A DNA stretch of 64,000 nucleotides from Bacillota bacterium (GTDB lineage: Bacteria > Bacillota > Clostridia > Peptostreptococcales > Anaerovoracaceae): NCBI GenBank assembly GCA_017941085.1, contig JAGAXF010000033.1:1-64000 (forward strand), in the 5' to 3' direction. Position numbers and translations under genes: made by a program. The number at the start of each line of letters is the position of its first letter. The stretch's first letter is position 1. This document shows positions 45,041 through 57,300 of the stretch, in pieces. Under the pieces are notes generated by a model. That model was not told where the DNA came from and did no database searches. It worked only from the letters and a program-made list of their open reading frames with translations.

Positions 45041-45053
45041 GGAATATTTACCA
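45025..45053 (-). terminator. Hairpin after cinA, possible weak terminator
   Basis: TGGTAAATAT and ATATATTACCA form a stem of about ten pairs with one bulge, followed on the minus strand by an AT-rich ATTATTTTATTATT stretch. It overlaps the distal recA promoter, so termination and initiation signals share sequence. Confidence 0.45.
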
Positions 45054-45075
45054 TTTTTGTAATTCTGCCTTTGTA

Positions 45076-46392
45076 CTATACCTTCTGATCTATTACCTTT
45101 CTAATTTCATCAAACATGGTAAGCATACAACTGTTTCTGTTAACCACCCGGTCATCCCGGCCGGTATGCATTTCCTTTACATGAACCTCACCGTCAAAAT
45201 ACACCCCTATAAACATGTCACCCACGGGTATCTCTCCCTTTGGTCCCTGGGAGTTACCCGGTCCGGCCACACCGGTAGAGGATATACAAAGTCTGCTTCC
45301 TGTTACCCGAGCCAAGCCCTTTACCATTTCTGCGGCAACTTCCGGACTTTCTGCTCCATACTCATTTATTATATCCTCCGAAACCCCTAATTCTTCGATT
45401 TTAGCCCGGTTTGAATAGGTTACGATTCCACGGTCATATACCTGAGAAATCCCCGGAATTTCAACTAATTTTGATGAGAACATACCTCCGGTACAGGACT
45501 CGCAGGAGGAAATACTAATTCCCTTTTCTATTAAAGTCCTGCCCACCACCTGATGCAGATCTTCATCATCTATACTATAAATGTACTTTCCTATATATTC
45601 CCTAACCTTTTCCAACATATCCTCCACAGCAGCATCCGCCTCTTCCTTAGTGGCTCGCTGGGAGGCAATTCTAAGACTGGACTCACCCTCCTTGGCGTAG
45701 GTGGCTATTGTTGGATCCGTCTGACCATCTATCAAAGTAAGCAGCACCGTTTCCAGCTTTGATTCTCCTATGCCAAAGGTCCTAATTACTCTGTAGCTTA
45801 GGCTCTTATCCGAGAACCCCAGAAGAAATGGCTTAATATGGGTATTCCACATCCACTTCATTTCCCTAGGAGGTCCCGGCATAGTGACTATAATTTTAAG
45901 GTCCTCTTTATCAAAGACTTCGCTGTTATCCTTTACTGAAATCAGGTCACCGGCACCATCCATTTCTCCCATTAGAGCAAAGGCAGGAGCAGTTCCAACG
46001 TCATTTTGAAACACTCTTGCCTTGGTGGGCATCATGGCCTGCTTGTAATTATTTGGTGTGATTTCCTTCCAGCCTCTACGCTTGGCAAAGGCCTCCAAAT
46101 TCACAAGACTTTCCTGGTGCATTTCCAGCTTGTCGCCAAAAGCTTCCGCAATTGTTTCCTTTGTTAAATCATCCTCCGTTGGTCCAAGGCCACCAGTGCA
46201 AACAATTACATTACAGTCCTTATAGGTCTCGTGAATCAGTTCTTTCAAACGGGCGGCATTGTCTCCCACAGTATGATGATAAAGAACATCAAAGCCCATA
46301 TGATTAAGTTCCCGGGTTAAATATACTGTATTCGTATTTACTATTTGACCAAAAAGAATTTCCGTACCTATTGTTAATATAGCGCAGCGCAT
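45076..46392 (-). CDS. cinA: CinA competence/damage-inducible protein A
   Basis: The 438-aa protein has an N-terminal MoaB/CinA-type domain (AILTIGTEILFGQIVNTN, VCTGGLGPTEDDLTKE, TMPGPPREMKWMW) and a C-terminal CinA amidase domain (SCESCTGGMFSSKLVEIPG, YSNRAKIEELGV, STGVAGPGNSQG). The family includes NMN deamidase/ADP-ribose pyrophosphatase activity in NAD recycling. AGGAGAGTAT decides the ATG at 46392. The pgsA-cinA-recA order is conserved in Gram-positives. Confidence 0.95.
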   Translation of the reverse strand: MRCAILTIGTEILFGQIVNTNTVYLTRELNHMGFDVLYHHTVGDNAARLKELIHETYKDCNVIVCTGGLGPTEDDLTKETIAEAFGDKLEMHQESLVNLEAFAKRRGWKEITPNNYKQAMMPTKARVFQNDVGTAPAFALMGEMDGAGDLISVKDNSEVFDKEDLKIIVTMPGPPREMKWMWNTHIKPFLLGFSDKSLSYRVIRTFGIGESKLETVLLTLIDGQTDPTIATYAKEGESSLRIASQRATKEEADAAVEDMLEKVREYIGKYIYSIDDEDLHQVVGRTLIEKGISISSCESCTGGMFSSKLVEIPGISQVYDRGIVTYSNRAKIEELGVSEDIINEYGAESPEVAAEMVKGLARVTGSRLCISSTGVAGPGNSQGPKGEIPVGDMFIGVYFDGEVHVKEMHTGRDDRVVNRNSCMLTMFDEIRKVIDQKV

Positions 46393-46407
46393 ATACTCTC
46401 CTAACAA

Positions 46408-46989
46408 TTACTTTTCTTTGAATAATGCTTTATTCTTTATTACATATTCCCCACCGGAAATTACGGTCATTATCAAAGCGCCCCACAGGAATACCTGTCC
46501 AAGTAATGCAATCCAATTGGTGGGGTTTGATGGCATTCCGTCAGAGGGCAATGAATAAACCGGATCTCCTGTGGCTTTAACAAGAATCAAAAGCGGAACC
46601 GCAATCATCTGAAGAACGGTTTTAATTTTACCGCTCATATCAGCGGCAATTACTATTCCTTCTGAAGCCGCAACAGTACGCATTCCCGCCACCAGAAATT
46701 CCCGAGCAAGGATAACAGCAAACATCCAAGCGGGAACAAGATGACTTTCGTCTGCCACCAGTAAACAAAAGGCAGAATAAACCAGTATCTTGTCAGCCAA
46801 TGGATCCATAATTTTACCAAAATTGGTTACAAGATTTCTTGCTCTGGCAATTTTGCCGTCCAGTAAATCTGTAAGAGAAGCTAGAATAAAAATTATCAGT
46901 GCCAAAAAATAATGTTCCGTAAGAAACATAATTATAAAAAATGGCACTGCTATTATTCTTGCTACAGTTAACTTATTAGGAAGATTCAT
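46408..46989 (-). CDS. pgsA: CDP-diacylglycerol-glycerol-3-phosphate phosphatidyltransferase
   Basis: The 193-aa integral membrane enzyme makes phosphatidylglycerol phosphate. It has the CDP-alcohol phosphotransferase motif D-G-x2-A-R-x8-G-x3-D-x3-D, seen as DGKIARARNLVTNFGKIMDPLAD near residue 43-66 (listed by its key residues), and about five membrane helices. A GGGGAG lies 12 bases before the ATG. It is preceded by the 6S-like RNA and its T-run, and followed 15 bp later by cinA. Confidence 0.95.
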   Translation of the reverse strand: MNLPNKLTVARIIAVPFFIIMFLTEHYFLALIIFILASLTDLLDGKIARARNLVTNFGKIMDPLADKILVYSAFCLLVADESHLVPAWMFAVILAREFLVAGMRTVAASEGIVIAADMSGKIKTVLQMIAVPLLILVKATGDPVYSLPSDGMPSNPTNWIALLGQVFLWGALIMTVISGGEYVIKNKALFKEK

Positions 46990-47016
46990 TTATGCTTACA
47001 ACTCCCCTATTATTCC

Positions 47017-47186
47017 AAAAAAACTACCCGGCGGCTCCGTCAGGGTATAATTGACGCCCTATCATTCGATAGGTGGGATACCTGTCAAAAGTTTTCTGTC
47101 TTCCGCTCGCAACGGCATGACATATTTTTTTGAACTCGGATTCCCTTTCAATTAGTGTAGGTTCAATTATGAATCCTGACAAAAGT
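47017..47186 (-). ncRNA. Structured RNA candidate with 6S RNA (SsrS) architecture
   Basis: On the minus strand GTCAGG-ATTC-ATAATTGA (from 47180) pairs with TCAATTAT-ACC-CTGAC (to 47039), giving a long closing stem of 14 or so pairs with a small internal loop. Inside is a large asymmetric bubble whose 3' side can form a CCTATC-GAAT-GATAGG hairpin. A second helix follows (GGGAATCC with GGTATCCC; GTTCAAAA with TTTTGAC) and then an apical stem with CCG/CGG. This closing stem-bubble-apical stem layout and the 170-nt size fit 6S RNA. The 3' end can refold into a terminator hairpin (ACCC...GGGT) followed by seven T. A clear promoter was not found; it would lie in the end of yebC. Confidence 0.5.
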
Positions 47187-47202
47187 CCCAGGCAGTTATT
47201 AA

Positions 47203-47925
47203 TTAATCGTATAGATCTATTCCGCAGTTTGTCTGCACCTTTTGAACGTCCTCGTTATCTTCAAGAACTTCAACCAATTTCTTAAGCTTGGCAATATCCT
47301 CTTCCTTTGGTGTGGATTCCATGGAAGGAACAAATTCCACATCGGATTCCACCAGCTCGTATCCGGCATCCGTTAAGGCCTTATACACATCTGGATATAC
47401 AGCAGGATCGGAATAAACAGTAAAGCTATCATCCTCCGTAACCATATCCTCTGCGCCACCTTCCAGGGCCACCTCCAAAAGTGCATCCTCATCTATGGCG
47501 TCGGTTTTTTCAATAATGAAAACACCCTTTCTGCTAAACATATATGAAACACATCCCGGTGTTCCCAGGTTTCCTCCCTGCTTATCAAAGCTGGAACGAA
47601 CGGAAGATGTGGTTCTATTGGTATTGTCCGTAAGACAGTTAACAATAAAAGCAACTCCTCCGGGACCGTAGCCTTCAAAGGTAAGCTCCTCGTAGGAAGC
47701 TCCTCCCAGCTCGCCGGTACCCTTCTTAATGGCTCTCTGAATATTATCGTTAGGCATACTGATGGCCTTGGCCTTTTCAATGGCAACTCTCAAACTGGCA
47801 TTGTATTCCGGATCTCCTCCGTCCTTAGCTGCAACAGTAATAGCCTTTGCATACTTTGTAAACATTGCTGCTCTCTTGGAATCCTGAGCAGCCTTTCTAC
47901 CTGCAATTGTGCCGTGTCTTCCCAT
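47203..47925 (-). CDS. YebC/PmpR family protein
   Basis: The 240-aa protein begins MGRHGTIAGRKAAQDSKRAAMF and contains KAKAISMPNDNIQRAIKKGTG, YEGYGPGGVAFIVNCLTDN-like sequence and SSVRSSFDKQGGNLG. It belongs to the YebC family, long called a transcriptional regulator and recently shown in some bacteria to help translation of proline stretches. AAGGAGGT precedes the ATG. It is transcribed alone from its own promoter toward the 6S-like RNA. Confidence 0.93.
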   Translation of the reverse strand: MGRHGTIAGRKAAQDSKRAAMFTKYAKAITVAAKDGGDPEYNASLRVAIEKAKAISMPNDNIQRAIKKGTGELGGASYEELTFEGYGPGGVAFIVNCLTDNTNRTTSSVRSSFDKQGGNLGTPGCVSYMFSRKGVFIIEKTDAIDEDALLEVALEGGAEDMVTEDDSFTVYSDPAVYPDVYKALTDAGYELVESDVEFVPSMESTPKEEDIAKLKKLVEVLEDNEDVQKVQTNCGIDLYD

Positions 47926-47962
47926 TGGGGACCTCCTTAAATAACATTGGATTTACAGGTTA

Positions 47963-47991
47963 ATTATACACTAAAAGTATATATTTGAAAA
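47963..47991 (-). promoter_or_regulatory. yebC promoter
   Basis: TTTTCA (47991-47986) and a consensus TATAAT (47968-47963) with a 17-bp spacer lie about 40 bp upstream of the yebC start. The -35 is weak. Confidence 0.55.
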
Positions 47992-48030
47992 GATTAGCCC
48001 CCTTTGATCCATGGAAAAACAACTGCAGTA

Positions 48031-48067
48031 TAAAAGAAACGATTCCAAAAACATGAAATCGTTTCTT
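48031..48067 (-). terminator. Terminator of the giant adhesin gene
   Basis: AAGAAACGATT (48034-48044) and AATCGTTTCTT (48057-48067) form an 11-bp perfect stem with a 12-nt loop; the minus strand continues TTTTATAC. It lies about 150 bp past the adhesin stop codon. Confidence 0.75.
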
Positions 48068-48070
48068 AGC

Positions 48071-48177
48071 TGTTTGGCTTGAGCTACCAAACATCATAAT
48101 ATGTAGCCCAGAGGATCCAATTGGATCCCCTGAACATTGTCAAAGTTTAAGGCCCAGCCTATTGTGGCTCACCTTTG
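48071..48177 (-). other. Cluster of hairpins between the adhesin gene and its terminator
   Basis: Within about 110 bp are TGTTTGG/CCAAACA (7-bp stem, 9-nt loop, 48071-48093), the palindrome GGATCCAATTGGATCC (48113-48128), and a two-part stem AAGG..AGCC/GGCT..CCTT (around 48149-48177). They lie in the 3' untranslated region of the adhesin message. Their role is unknown; RNA stability or a small RNA are options. Confidence 0.5.
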
Positions 48178-48218
48178 GGTTGGACTATTCCAGGCTTAAG
48201 ATTCATCCGTCTATCCAG

Positions 48219-48320
48219 CTAGACTCTACGTCTCTTATAAACCAGAAGTCCTGTGGATCCAGCCAGAAGTCCCAACCAAAGTATTAAATTGTTTTCATCA
48301 CCGGTTAGTGGTGCGCTATT
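48219..48320 (-). other. Cell-wall sorting signal
   Basis: The C-terminus reads SAPLTGDENN, then a hydrophobic segment (LILWLGLLAGSTGLLVY) and KRRRV. This is an LPXTG-like sortase signal with Ala in place of the first Leu (APLTGD). The TP-rich spacer before it would span the peptidoglycan. Confidence 0.85.
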
Positions 48321-51300
48321 ACCCTTTTCCGCAGGTGGTGTAGGTGTTGGAGTTGGAGTAACTTCCTTTTCACCGGGGGTATCCGGGATAACGGGCTCCC
48401 ACTGAGCGATGAAGGTAATGTTTCCATCAGGATCAACTACCTTGTCCCAACCCTTGAAATTATATCCATCCTTGGTGGGTTGTTCCGGTACAGGGATTTC
48501 ACCGTCAACAGGAATGTCTGTTCTATCCATATAGATGGTGCTACCGTCTTCATCGATATATCTTACCCAGATAGTATCCTTTGCCGGAGTATTCTTGCAG
48601 TCTGTATCATATTTGGCAACAAAGATGATATTTCCTGCCTCGTCCTTGATTTCAACCCAATCTACGAAGGAGAATCCTTCATGGCTTGGATTTTCTGCAG
48701 GTGGTTCAACTGTGGAAGGATCTTCTACAGATTCCCTTACAACAATTGGTTCACCGCTCTGACCATCGATATAGCTTACGGTTACCTTTTCAACAGGCTG
48801 TTCCTGAATCTCGTTGTATGTGGCAACGATGATATAGTCACCAAATTCGTCTTTGTTGACTACCCAGCCGGTGAACTCGTATCCCTCGTGGCTTGGATCT
48901 TCAGGCTTGTCGGCCTTGCCGGAAGCCTCGGCATCTGCAGCAACCTGATCGGCATACTTCTTAGCCTGGAGAATCATCTTGCCGGTGCCATCTTCGCCAT
49001 CTGCCTTTGGATCCAGATATGTAACCTTCGGAAGAATCTTTACAGGTTCCGGTTCCTCAAGCCATGTAGCTGTATAGGTTACATTGCCGTTATCATCCGT
49101 TGATCTCTGCCAGCCTGTGAAGGTATAACCCTCTCTGGATGGATTTTCCGGGGCTTCGGGTTCGTTTTCACCACGAATAATCTCTTCAGTTCTAATTACG
49201 TTTCCTTCGCTGTCCTTATATGTAATGGTCACCTTTTCAGGATCAACCGCATTGGACTGGTTGGTTACGGTAATAGAAATCGTACCCATGTTGTCAACGC
49301 CATCTGTCATGGAGGTTGTATATCCTTCAATGGAATCTTCCTCAACAGAATAGGTTACATTCTTACCGTCGATCTTACCTATTAAGTTCTCCCACTTAAC
49401 TTTAAGATCTTCACCCTTTGATCCCTTGGAAATGGTCTTGTCCTGACCTTCAACAATCTGAGGACCGTAGCCTTCCACTACTCTTACCAGGTGGAATACA
49501 GCATCTTCAGGAGCTTCCTCAAGGACATTACCCTTGTTATCCTTCCATACCTTGGTTACCTCCAAAGTCTTAGCAGAAGCAACTGTTCTGGAGTTAATCA
49601 GGTTAAGCGGATTCTCTGTACTTACTGCTGATGTGTATCCTGCCACCGTAGCCTCGGTTACTGAGTATGTAATAGGCTCGCCCTTGGCTTTGTTTGCCGG
49701 GAGATCCTTAAATGTGTACTTCCAAACATTGGCGGACTCTGCATTCTCTGTGGTGAGAATCTGAGATCTGCTGGATCCATCTGTACCCTTCAAGGTAATC
49801 AAGATATGATCTGGACGTACTCCATCCTTATTATCTCCGTCTGCCCAGGTCTTGGTTACTACTACGTCAACAGTATCAAATTCAGTCTTGGAGTTAATTA
49901 CATTAAACTCACCGGGCTCTACAGCCTCAACTATTGGATCATTGTAGCCTAGTTCTTCCTTCAGTTTCTTTTCTTTTACTGAGTAGATTACAGCAACCTC
50001 TTTCATCAAAGCTTTTTCTTCAGAGATTTCTTCCTGAACATTCTCCATGAGAGGTTCGTAATTCTCAGTATCCTCATCGTATGTAGCCTTATCTGCTTCA
50101 GCTACATAAACTGTTGAACCATCGGCAAGTAGAGTATATGCATACTCACCATCGTCATTTGTAACCTGCTTATCCTGGTATTCGTATCTTGTTACAGTCT
50201 CAGTTTCTCCTGTTTCAACTTCCTTGGTCTGAACAAGATTATCCCAGGTGTAATTGGCAGCACCGTCAGAGGCAACATCCACCGTAACCTCATCAATCTT
50301 TTCAGCTTCGCCATCGCCGGCCTTCTGCCAAAGTTCATAGGTTACCTCAGTTGGACGCTTGCTGTCTCTGTCATTATCATCCTGCCATTCCTTGGTTACA
50401 GAAACCTTAGTTACAGGACCTGCATAGGTATTGGTTACGGTGCATACGCCATCTTCCCATTCATAGGATGAAGTGTATCCGAAGACTTCTTCTTCAACAA
50501 TCTTCCATGTGAGATCTGTATCGCTGTAGTGACGCTTAGGCAGGTTCTCCCAAACCACCTGTTCATCGCTACCCAGCGGAATCTCCTTGGTTCCTGCATC
50601 GTAGACAACCATATTATCCTTCATACCATAGAGGTGAAGAACAACATCGGTTCTCATTCCATAGTAGTCATCAGTACCGTCAACAGTATCACCGGCCCAT
50701 TCCTTAACAGCAGCAATGGATGTGGTGCCAGGAATCAAAGTATTGGTAATGGCTGTTGTAGTTCCGGATGAACTATAGGATACCTTATATCCTTCACCTG
50801 TGGAGCCACCTTCATCAAGTACTGTATTGCCATCCAGCTCACGTACTATATATGAATAATTATGGCCCAGGTCGGCAGATGACGGCAGGTTGTTGAATAT
50901 ATGGGTCCAGTTATTGTCTTCACTTAAGGTCTGCGGCTGTCCGAAGATTTCATATTCATCATCTGAATCTGCAATCTTGCGGAGGAGCTGTACCTTGATT
51001 TCAGGCTGACGCACTCCATCCTGATCGTTGTTGTCATTCCACTTCTTCATTACAGTTATGGATGTAACACTACTGTTATATGTATTGACAATCTTGAATG
51101 GAGCAGTTTCTGTACCTGAGCCAACTACGTCGCCAACAGTATATCCTTCCGGAGCAGAGGTTTCCTCTACACTGTAGATAATCTCTGTATCTGTTGAGCC
51201 AACGTACTTAGGCAGGTTGTCCCATTGTACCTTAAGTTCTTCTGCATTATTGGTTCCCGTTGCCAAGGTCTTTTCTCCAACAATCTGTTTCTTTCCGGAT

Positions 51301-54300
51301 ACAGTCTTGTAGAGAGTGAACTTAACCTCTGAGCGGTCGCCTTCATGACCAAGATCTCCAGCCCACTGTTTCTCTGCATAGATGCTAATCATCTCTGCAG
51401 TATTGGTTATAGTAGTTCCCTTAACTATGCTGTCAACAGCACCAGAGCTTGTCTCATAAGTAGCTGTATAATTCTCAGGAACATCTTCAACCACCTTATA
51501 CTGATATTCAGCGTTATGGTCAGAATCAGCATATCTGGTAAGTCCTCTAATATCAAAGTTCTGATCGTTGCTACCGGACCAGACAACGCTGTAGTCTGTT
51601 CCTTCAACTAAATCTGTCCAGGTATTTCCATCAACAGATCTCTGAACAATGAACTTGACTTCTGAGCTGTTGTTATGGCTTTGATCGCCATCAACCCAAA
51701 CCTTGGTTCCATTAATACTTACGGTCTGATACAGATTGGCAAGAGTTGAAATACCGTCACCAATTCCAATATTAAATGGTGTTGCGGAGTAGCCTGCAGG
51801 CGACGTGGAGTCTGTTGTAGTTGTACCATCTCCATTATCCACAGCATTAGGTGCTACTGTCTTGGCCGGTGACTTGAATCCGGACTGAACAACCCTATAC
51901 TTAACTTCTTTTCCATTCTGATCGAACTTAGGAAGACCGGTATAGGAGTCATCGAACCAGTTATCCGGATCATCATCTTCCGCATTATCTGTAGTTAGCT
52001 CAACGTTCCAAGGCTTACCTGTGGTCTGTCCCGGATTTGCAACATCCGGTTCTTCAACGTCTACCCAGGTATCCGGTGTGCCATCACCATCTGTATCAAT
52101 CTGTTTCTGAAGTGTAACGGTTACGGATTCCGGACGATCCTTTACGGTTCCGTCTTGTCCTAAGGTATCGTCAACTTCAGTATCATTTACCCAAACAATT
52201 CTTACAGGTTTATCTACCGTTGTTTGAACTGTTGCATTTGTAAATGTTGCTACCTTGCCATCCTGATCCACAGTAGGATTGTCAGCAGGAGTTCCCTCAA
52301 CTGCAGACTCATCAATCAAGTTCCATTCAACTGACATGGATCCATCTTTGTTGTCCGTTACTGTTGCCGTTGCAATTCTTACAGCCTCATCATATGGATC
52401 AATGGTGGCATCATTTCCAACAAGCTCAGTTAGCTTAAATACATATACGCCAACTTTGCTGAATGGAATCTTACCAAATTCAACCTTGCCATTTATATCA
52501 TTTGTAGCAAGAAGCTTAATGGCTGATGCATCTACTGTTGAGTCAACCGGAGCTGTTCCATTATTACCCTTGGTTCCTACAGGCTGTCCCTCCAGCTTGA
52601 AAATGAATTCATCAGCTTCAGGTTTTCTGCCCTTTCCATCGGTATCAATGATTTCCTTATTAACGGCATATGTATCCGTTAAGCTGGAGGATACTGCATT
52701 TGGATCATACTTGTTCTCAAAGTCCACAGTATCCGGCTCAGCCTTCTTAAAGTCTACCGCCTGTTCATCTAAGGTCCAGGTGACTTCAAGATGTGCATCT
52801 ACTGCAGCAGCAGTTTCATCAACATCTGTAGTTTCAGGATCATCTGCAACTGCTGCCTTAGCCGGTATGTACTTAAGTGTAGCCTTTAATTCATGTACAT
52901 CTCCGTCATAGAGAACTCCGTCAATGGTTCCGGACTTCTCGAATAAGGTGTATGTGAATTCACGACTATATTCACCATCACCATCATGATCCATATAGCT
53001 TCCGTTGTGATCACATAGATCCTCCAGAGTGAACTTGATATCATCAAAGTTTACAGCTCCCGTTGCCTTCTTGGATGTGTCATCCATTGCACCTTTAACA
53101 TTCTTCTTGGCCTGGTTCTCACCATCTCCTGCAAGGATGAATTCAAATTCTTCATCAGCAAGGTCACGACCTTCCAGAATCTTGTTTACTTTGATGGATT
53201 CGGAAATCTCCAAATCATCATATTCATTGCTGAATGTCATGGAAGTCTCTGTTACAGCCGCTTCATCCTTCTTAAGGATCGACCAAGCAACATCCAACTT
53301 TCCATTGTCATTACCGGTTACTGTTGCAACAACAGTATACTTGGTATCAGCATAGGTAATGCCAGGAAGTGTTCCGGATTCTTCAGCAATCTCAAAGGCA
53401 TATTTACCAGGCTCACTGAATCCAACCTTTGACATGGCAACTGTACCATCTGCCTTGTTGGTGCCGGTTGCATTCTTGCCGGATGCATCAGCATATCCGT
53501 CTCCCGCATCATCCGCACTTAATCCCGTCATGGTGAAGGAGAATTCTTCTGCCTTCAAAGTGCGATCATCACCTGTGATTTCCTTCGTAAGTTCAATCTG
53601 ATCAGTTACAGATGAAGTTACCGCTGCAGGGTTATAGGTGTTGGTAATAACCAGTTTACCATTCGATGTAGGTGCTCCATCAGGCCAATTAATAGTTCCT
53701 TCCAGGGTACCGTTGTTGTCTACTACCTCAATGGTAAATGTAGTTTCTTCTCTATCGGAAGTCCAACCATCCTCAGGAATTTCAACCAGCTTATAGGTAT
53801 AAATTCCTTCTTCAGTGAATGTGAATTCACCAAAGTCGAAGGTAACAGCATTGGCATCGCCGTTTCCGGGTACAGTCACAGTCGTAACCTTATCCGGATT
53901 TGCTGTTGCTTTGTCAGCTGTATCCGTCTGAGGTGCCAGGAGGAAGGTGAATTCCTTACCACCGGCTTTAATTACTTCCTGAGGCATATCAGCAGCCTTC
54001 TTAATAAATTCAGGCGTGATAGTTTCATGAACCGGGTTAAACTTGTTGTTTACATCAAGTCCATGATATGTTGGCGTATAACCATCAGGGCATCCTTCCT
54101 CATCCTTTACGGTATAGATGTACTCATATCCCTGAGGGTCATATTTGTCGTACTCTCCGGCAGTAAATCCTTCATAATCATCATATGTACCGAAGGTATA
54201 AGTTGCATCGCCGGTTAGTCCATCGCCCTCATCTGCAGACCAGCTGCCTGTTATGACGGCATCTTTCACATCTTCTTCAACACTTCCGCCATTGGTCTTG

Positions 54301-57300
54301 CTCTCACGGTGGAGAGTTAATCCAAGATCGGTATTGATATGGTCAGTAGGCTCTCCATCAGTCCAGTACTTTTCACCGGAAATCTGAATCTTGGCTTCCA
54401 GTTTATTGGTGATGGTTCCGCCGGTGTAGATGGCGTCAGTCTTGTTCTCTTCAGCAAATGCAGCTGTATCAGGGTTGGCTACATTAGTATATGTGGTTAC
54501 ATAATCGCCACCCACACTGCTCTCTACCACACGATAGATGTAATCATTACCATCTACGTCCATAACAGGAAGTCCTGTTATTTCGAAGCTCTGAGTATAG
54601 CTTCCACCACTCTTTGCTCCATCTGAATTCCAGTGGATATGATAATCATCTGTAACTTTAGCCCATCCGTCTGCACCGGTCGGATTGATTGTTCTCTCCA
54701 GCGAGAGCTTATCTTTCAGTTCTGATACATTGTCATGAACCTTTCCACCGTCAACCCAAACCTTCGTTCCAGTGAACTTGGTCATCTTGTATGTATTAAC
54801 AATGCCCTTTACACCACCCAAGTCGAACGTTGTCTTGGTGTAATTCGGTACCACATTTTCATCAAGCGTATAAGCAACTTCTGTGGTAGTCCATGCACCC
54901 GTTGTGCTGTCCTTGGTGTAAATAGGAAGCTTCTCGAACAAAACTTCAAGGCTTGCATCTGTACCGGAAGCAACTGTCTTGCTAAGGTCAGCGCCATTCA
55001 CGTCTTTCAAAGTATCGCCGTTGCTATCCACCAGCTTCAGTGTGATGTTTGCGGGACGTATGCTTGATCCAGGATATGGCGTACTTGTATCCTGAGCGTC
55101 ACTGGCATTATTGACCTTGTCCACCCAGTATTTACGCACCTTCACATCTTTAAGCGTTTGCTTATTAGTGATGGTACCGCCGTTGTAGACCTGCGTGGTG
55201 TCGTCCTTCTGCTCGTTAGCGAGCGTTACGTAATCTGTGTTTAGCGCTTCACTGTTGTCGTAAGATGCGCCGTTCACGTAGTAGTCGAAGCCTGTGGCCA
55301 CAGTATCGCTACCAGTAATGTTTACGTTCACTTCTTTGGCGGTGTATACGATGCCATCTGAAGTACCTTCGGTGTTCTTCTTCGCAGGCAGGTTGGCCCA
55401 CTTCACAGTCCAGGTGCCGTCGGTGTTGAAGGAAACAGTTGGGGTAACACCTGTCTTTTCTGTGCCATCGGCATAAAGTTTCAAGGCAGCTTGCAGCTGC
55501 TGGATGGTCGGGCGTTTACCATCTGCGTTATTGCTGTCGTCCCAGGACTTGGTAATAACCAGTTCGGTAGTACCTGGCACGTGCTTGTTAACCAGGGCTA
55601 GCGTACCCTTGGCGGTGGTTTCGCCTTGCGCAACGGTAAGTGTCGTGCCTGTGGTGGTGGCGCTTGCGGTTGCATCTGTTAAGGCATAGCCAGAAATAGT
55701 GCCTTCGTCTACCGTGTAGGTAATGGCCTTGCCGCTGGCATCCTTAACAGGAAGATTCTTGTAGGTGACAGTGAGCGGGGTGCTACCTGTCGCATCGGTA
55801 ACCGTCTTCGTAACCGAATCCGCTGCGGGAGTCTGACTCGTGTCTACTGTTACTTCTTCGCCATTGGCGTAGAGCTTCAAGTTGGTCTTAAATGCGGTAA
55901 TAGCTTCGGCACGCAAACCGTCCGTATCGTTTTCGTCGTCCCAGGTCTTGGTAACAACCAGCTCGCCACCCGTTAGAGTATTCGTAAGCGTGGAGTTATT
56001 GTTGACCAAAATGGTAGCGCTATTGCCGCCAACCTGGCTGACCGCACCTGTCGGGTTAGTAGTAGCATTAACTGCACCTTCATAGACGCCCGAAGCCGTA
56101 TAGCCTTCCGGTACCACTTCTTGCCAGTAGTAGGAAATGGGGCGTGAAACATATGTTGTTACGCCTTCAGTGGTTACTGCAACCAGCTTGTACTTCGGCA
56201 GGTTGTTGATGGTTTCCTTCCAGGTGTTGCCTGTTATATCGGTTGTGTCCTTATCTTCCACGGAAAGCTTCAACACAGGTACGTCGGTTGTTTCATCCAT
56301 CTGCTTGGCACGTACGGGGGTAATGGGGTCACCATTTTCACCTTCGTAAACGCGCATTAAGGTGAATTCCTGAACTTCGGGACGCGTGTTGTACTTGTTG
56401 TTCTGGTCGGCCCAGACCTTAGTGATGGTAGCAGAGGTTGTCTCCGCCTTGTTGGTGTAGACCGGCGTGAACTGCGTTCCAGTGGTTATATCTTCCGGAC
56501 GTGTGGTGTCGTAGTCGTAGGCGATTTGTACCTGCAGCTTACCGGTACGGTTCTCGCGCACCTTGACATGCACGGTATGTTCCTTGCTGTCGTAGGTGAT
56601 GCCGTCCTTAGAGAATCCGCCTGCGGCCTTTTCTTCCACCGTAGCTTCGCCGTAGGCATTACCGCTTGCATTCTTAGCATCTGCAGGAACAACTTCCTTC
56701 ATTACGTAGAAGAAGTCACCTTGCATGTGTCCGTCCGACGGGTCGAAAACCAAATCGTTTACGTCGAAATTGATCGCACCAAAGCGTGCCAGACGTTCCA
56801 GGCCACCGTTCGGGTCGACGGTGTCCATGATATTCTTGGCGTGCGTGGTTGACTTGGCGTTCTTGGTGCCCGCGCCTTCAGTCGTGGACTCACGATCGGT
56901 GTCGGGCTCTGGCATGGGTACAGACTCCTTGGCGTCATCCGTCGAGGTAATTTCCTTGAAGTCACCTTTCTTCACTGGCGTGAAGCCCTGCTCGCCCGCA
57001 TGCTCTTCGTTATACCTATTCGCTTCATCCTCAGAGTAATAGGTAGCCTTACCAACAGGTTCCAAGGCGAAGGCAAAGTCGTCGCCTTCCTGCCATTCGC
57101 GACCCAGGAGCTGCTTAACTGCTGCAATATTGGCTGTGTTGGTGGCTGTGACGGTGTTGGTGACCACAGGGTTGTCGCCCATGTTCAGGTAGTAACCACC
57201 CTTGTTAGAAAGTATGGTTGTCTCTGCTTTTTCTTCGTACCAGACTTCTGTTGACGGATTCTCTGTACCTTCCGCTGTGACGGCTGTGTATTCTTCTGTT

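Noticed and set aside
47203..47925. Regulation of the adhesin by the neighbouring YebC protein
   Set aside because: YebC is a conserved housekeeping protein transcribed separately after a terminator; adjacency alone is not evidence.
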